DNA of 64,000 bases from positions 1-64,000 of the forward strand of contig JBLXEV010000001.1 of NCBI GenBank assembly GCA_048262715.1. Direction: 5' to 3'. Every line of letters begins with the position of its first letter. The first letter of the stretch is position 1. Positions 61,460 to 64,000 of the stretch are shown here, in pieces. The stretch comes from Albirhodobacter sp048262715. Its GTDB lineage: Bacteria; Pseudomonadota; Alphaproteobacteria; Rhodobacterales; Rhodobacteraceae. A program made the position numbers and the translations under genes. The notes beneath the pieces were generated by a model. It had not been told where the DNA came from. It was given only the letters and a program-made list of their open reading frames with translations, and made no database searches.

Positions 61460-61933
61460 ATGCCCCTGAATGAAGATATCCAGAACTCCCTTGGCTTCCT
61501 GCTGCATAACGCCACCCGCGCGATCAAGAAGCGTTTCGAGTACCGCGCCTGTGAAATGGGGCTGACCTCAGCGCAATGGCGCGTGCTGGTGCAACTCTTG
61601 GTCAACGGCCCGCTGCCGCAGGCCCGCCTTGCCGAAGCGCTTGAAATCGAACCGATCTCCGTCTCTCGCATCGTGGACCGGATGCAAGACGGCGGCTGGG
61701 TGGATCGCCACCCAGATCCCAACGATCGCCGGATCCGGATCATCATCCCCACAGCAAAGGCAGAGGCCGCCTTCGAGGCCACACGGATGGTCGCGGATAC
61801 GATCTACGCTCAGGCGCTCAAGGGGATCTCCCCCGAGGACCAAGCGACGGTCCGAGACGCCCTTCGCCTCATCATCGAAAACTTGGCCCAAGCGCCCTCC
61901 CCCCTCTCCTCGGAGCCCTCCCATGACAACTGA
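61460..61933 (+). CDS. MarR-family transcriptional regulator
   Basis: Winged-helix repressor of 157 aa. Dimer helices at both ends surround the DNA-binding domain (LTSAQWRVLVQLLVNGPLPQARLAEALEIEPISVSRIVDRMQ) and the wing with GWVDRHPDPNDRRIRI, whose Asp-x-Arg-Arg is the family hallmark. It probably represses its own operon with the efflux genes downstream through the palindrome at 61415-61430; the inducer is unknown. Its end overlaps the adaptor gene by 11 nt. Confidence 0.94.
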   Translation: MPLNEDIQNSLGFLLHNATRAIKKRFEYRACEMGLTSAQWRVLVQLLVNGPLPQARLAEALEIEPISVSRIVDRMQDGGWVDRHPDPNDRRIRIIIPTAKAEAAFEATRMVADTIYAQALKGISPEDQATVRDALRLIIENLAQAPSPLSSEPSHDN

Positions 61934-62993
61934 CGTCAAACCCGCCGATACAAAACCCTCCAAACGCCCCAACAAACTGTTGCTGGCGGCCCTTCCGGTT
62001 GCCCTCGTTTTGGGCGGCACCTATGCGTGGCTGAGCGCTGGCCGCTATGAAGCCACAGAGAACGCCGCGATCCAGCAAGCGCGGATTTCCGTCGCGCCCG
62101 ATCTTTCGGGGCGGGTGACGGAAGTCTTCGTGCATGACAGCGAGATTGTCACCAAGGGGGAGCCGCTGTTCCGGATTGATCCGGAAAGCTACCAATTCGC
62201 CCTCGCGCAAGCGGATGCCGCCCTCGCACAGGCGCAGATCGGCGTGGAGCAACTGCGCGCCGCCTACCGCGTGGCCAAGGCGCAAGTCACCCTCGCGCAG
62301 GACGAGGCAGATTACCTGCGCGGCGAGCTTGACCGTCAAACCAGCCTGACCAAGCGCGGTGCCGCCTCCGATAGCTCACTCGACAAGGCGCGCTATGCCG
62401 CCAATGCCGCCAATGAAACGCTCTCGGCCGCGAAACAGGGCGTCGAAGCCGCGCTCGCAGCGCTCGGCGGGGACGCAGAGATCAAAACCGAAGACCACCC
62501 CTCTGTCCGTGCCGCTCAGGTCGCCCGCGACAAGGCGGCATGGCAACTCGAACAAACCACCGTGCGCGCGCCTGCGGATGGGCTGGTCTATCAAGCCTCC
62601 TCCTTTAAACCCGGCAAATTCGCAGCCGCCGGATCGGCAGCCTTCACGCTTGTGGAAACCGGCGATACGTGGATCGAGGCCAATTTCAAAGAGACCCAAC
62701 TCACCAATATTGCGGCGGGTCAAACTGCCGAGATCGAGCTGGATATCTTCCCAGATCGCGAGTTCAAAGCAGTCGTTGAGGCCATCGGCGCAGGCACAGG
62801 TGCGGAATTCTCCTTGCTGCCCGCCCAGAACGCCACGGGGAACTGGGTCAAGGTGACACAGCGTGTTCCCGTTCGTCTGCGGCTTGTTGACGGCAGCGAT
62901 ACGCAAGGCCTGCGCGCCGGGCTTTCCGCGCATGTGACAGTGGATACTGCGCATCAAACCAAGCTGGGCGAGCTTGTCGCGAAGGCCGAGTAA
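61923..62993 (+). CDS. Efflux membrane-fusion protein (EmrA/HlyD type)
   Basis: Protein of 356 aa with one N-terminal membrane helix (LLLAALPVALVLGGTYAWL), lipoyl-like halves (ARISVAPDLSGRVTEVFVHD and VRAPADGLVYQASSFKPG), a coiled-coil hairpin between them and a C-terminal beta-barrel domain (WIEANFKETQLTNIAAGQTAEIELD). It links the MFS pump to an outer-membrane channel. The next gene begins one base after the stop. Confidence 0.93.
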   Translation: MTTDVKPADTKPSKRPNKLLLAALPVALVLGGTYAWLSAGRYEATENAAIQQARISVAPDLSGRVTEVFVHDSEIVTKGEPLFRIDPESYQFALAQADAALAQAQIGVEQLRAAYRVAKAQVTLAQDEADYLRGELDRQTSLTKRGAASDSSLDKARYAANAANETLSAAKQGVEAALAALGGDAEIKTEDHPSVRAAQVARDKAAWQLEQTTVRAPADGLVYQASSFKPGKFAAAGSAAFTLVETGDTWIEANFKETQLTNIAAGQTAEIELDIFPDREFKAVVEAIGAGTGAEFSLLPAQNATGNWVKVTQRVPVRLRLVDGSDTQGLRAGLSAHVTVDTAHQTKLGELVAKAE

Positions 62994-62994
62994 G

Positions 62995-64000
62995 ATGGAC
63001 GAGATCACCGATCAGCAGAGGACCCTCATCACCCTCTCGGTGATGCTGGCAACGATTATGCAGGTGCTCGACACCACGATTGCGAACGTCGCTTTGCCCG
63101 CGATGCGCGCCGATCTGGGCGCTGCATCCGATACGATCAACTGGGTGCTGACCTCCTATATCGTGGCCGCCGCGATCGTCACGCCGCTCTCTGGCTGGCT
63201 GTCGGAAACCTTCGGCCGCCGCGAGATTTTCCTCGTTGCCATCGCTGGCTTCGTGTTGACCTCCATGGCCTGTGGCCTCGCATGGTCGCTGGAAACCATG
63301 GTCATGTTCCGGATGCTGCAAGGTGTCTTCGGCGCGGCCATTGTGCCGCTATCGCAGACCTTCCTTCTCGACATCAACCCGCGCGAGAAACATGGCTCGG
63401 CGATGGCCATGTGGGGCGCGGGGATCATGGTTGGGCCGATTATCGGGCCAACGCTGGGCGGCTACCTGACGGAGACGATGAACTGGCGCTGGGTTTTCTT
63501 CATCAACCTGCCCATCGGGATCATCGCCTTCCTTGGCTGCTATAGGTTCCTGCCGCATATGGCCCGCCGGATCCGCTCGTTCGATTTCATCGGCTTCGGG
63601 GCGCTCGCGCTCGGGGTTGGCTGTTTGCAACTGATGCTGGATCGCGGCGCCGAGGTCGATTGGTTCGCCTCTGCCGAAATCTGGATCGAGGCAGGCCTCG
63701 CCGCGACGGGCTTCTGGGTCTTCGTGACGTGGATCACCGGCACCCAAACCCCGTTCCTTGAGCCGAAGATGTTCATGGATCGCAACTTTGCCACGGGCCT
63801 CGTGTTCATCTTCGTGGTCGGGATCATCCTGCTCTCGTCACTCGCCTTGTTGCCGCCGATGCTTTCGACGATCTACCACTATCCGGTGATCACCACGGGC
63901 ATGGTCATGGCGCCGCGCGGGGTTGGCACGATGATCACCATGGTGATGGCGGGCAAACTGATCCGGATCATCGACCCGCGGAAGCTGGTGGTGGCTGGCC
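62995..64000 (+). CDS. MFS drug:proton antiporter, DHA2 (EmrB) family, 3' end missing
   Basis: Open frame of 335 codons running off the window. It starts MDEITDQQRTLITLSVMLAT, with the DHA2 motif LDTTIANVALPAMRADL, motif A-like SGWLSETFGRREIFL, RMLQGVFGAAIVPLSQ and the motif C-like GAGIMVGPIIGPTLGGYL followed by NWRWVFFINLPIG. About nine of the 14 expected helices are present. With the MarR gene and adaptor it forms a standard EmrAB-type multidrug efflux operon. Confidence 0.93.
   Translation, partial: MDEITDQQRTLITLSVMLATIMQVLDTTIANVALPAMRADLGAASDTINWVLTSYIVAAAIVTPLSGWLSETFGRREIFLVAIAGFVLTSMACGLAWSLETMVMFRMLQGVFGAAIVPLSQTFLLDINPREKHGSAMAMWGAGIMVGPIIGPTLGGYLTETMNWRWVFFINLPIGIIAFLGCYRFLPHMARRIRSFDFIGFGALALGVGCLQLMLDRGAEVDWFASAEIWIEAGLAATGFWVFVTWITGTQTPFLEPKMFMDRNFATGLVFIFVVGIILLSSLALLPPMLSTIYHYPVITTGMVMAPRGVGTMITMVMAGKLIRIIDPRKLVVAG

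Noticed and set aside
1..64000. CRISPR array, tRNA, rRNA, insertion sequence or prophage
   Set aside because: I looked for regular repeats, cloverleaf-like segments, transposase or integrase motifs and found none; intergenic spaces are too short for most of these.

Overview
The window is a continuous 64-kb piece of a GC-rich alphaproteobacterial chromosome, almost certainly from the order Rhodobacterales (Rhodobacteraceae-like). The evidence is gene content and order: the chvI-chvG-hprK-rapZ-manX-ptsH block next to a divergent pckA, the lepB-rnc-era-recO and rpoZ-rsh-DUF2062-pdxJ runs, an N-terminally extended acyl-CoA dehydrogenase that looks like methylsuccinyl-CoA dehydrogenase, and Hint-domain proteins of the kind common in this order. 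I cannot name the genus. I saw no rRNA, tRNA, CRISPR array, insertion sequence, integrase or phage gene. Gene density is about 95 percent and most junctions are 1-8 nt overlaps, so this is mainly conserved core chromosome.

Layout. 0-5.4 kb: 5' end of tuf, a TerB-like DUF533 gene, parC, an SDR, a HIG1-like membrane protein and a cobalamin adenosyltransferase gene. 5.6-9.3 kb: etfB-etfA, an unrecognised Rhodobacterales-type protein and a 3-hydroxybutyryl-CoA dehydrogenase. 9.3-15.7 kb: the regulatory PTS (HPr, EIIA, RapZ, HPr kinase) behind the ChvGI two-component system, with pckA divergent. 15.8-19.3 kb: rnr and dapE. 19.6-22.3 kb: two overlapping Hint-domain genes, the most accessory-looking part. 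22.5-24.1 kb: methylsuccinyl-CoA dehydrogenase. 24.1-33.9 kb: a long minus-strand block (recO, DUF1491, era, rnc, two signal peptidases, a membrane protein, pdxJ, DUF2062, rsh, rpoZ, folK). 34-42.4 kb: NYN protein, ispH, LysE exporter, rnhA, TRIC channel, small membrane proteins, L,D-transpeptidase, C-S lyase, and the def-def2-fmt operon. 42.6-48.6 kb: lytic transglycosylase, type I secretion pair, mlaA-mlaC. 48.6-58.5 kb: HAD phosphatase, rsmD, FAD reductase, peroxiredoxin, MscS, acyltransferase, glycerophosphodiesterase, ridA, smc. 58.7-64 kb: smpB, sulfurtransferase, aminotransferase, and a marR-emrA-emrB efflux operon cut by the window end.

How parts connect. ETF, methylsuccinyl-CoA dehydrogenase, a hydroxyacyl-CoA dehydrogenase, a B12 adenosyltransferase and PEP carboxykinase fit growth on C2/C4 substrates through the ethylmalonyl-CoA pathway plus gluconeogenesis. 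The mcd and pckA upstream regions share a TTGCGCT element beside short direct repeats, so a shared regulator is possible. The HPr/EIIA/HprK/RapZ set has no sugar permease and probably signals carbon/energy state, here coupled to ChvGI.

Items most worth a second look: the translationally coupled Hint pair; a second peptide deformylase that has lost both its metal-binding Cys and its catalytic Glu; a DUF805-signal peptidase I fusion beside a normal lepB; absence of acpS from its usual place; RapZ with Arg in place of the Walker A Lys; the repeats upstream of mcd and pckA; and a clean palindromic operator in front of marR.
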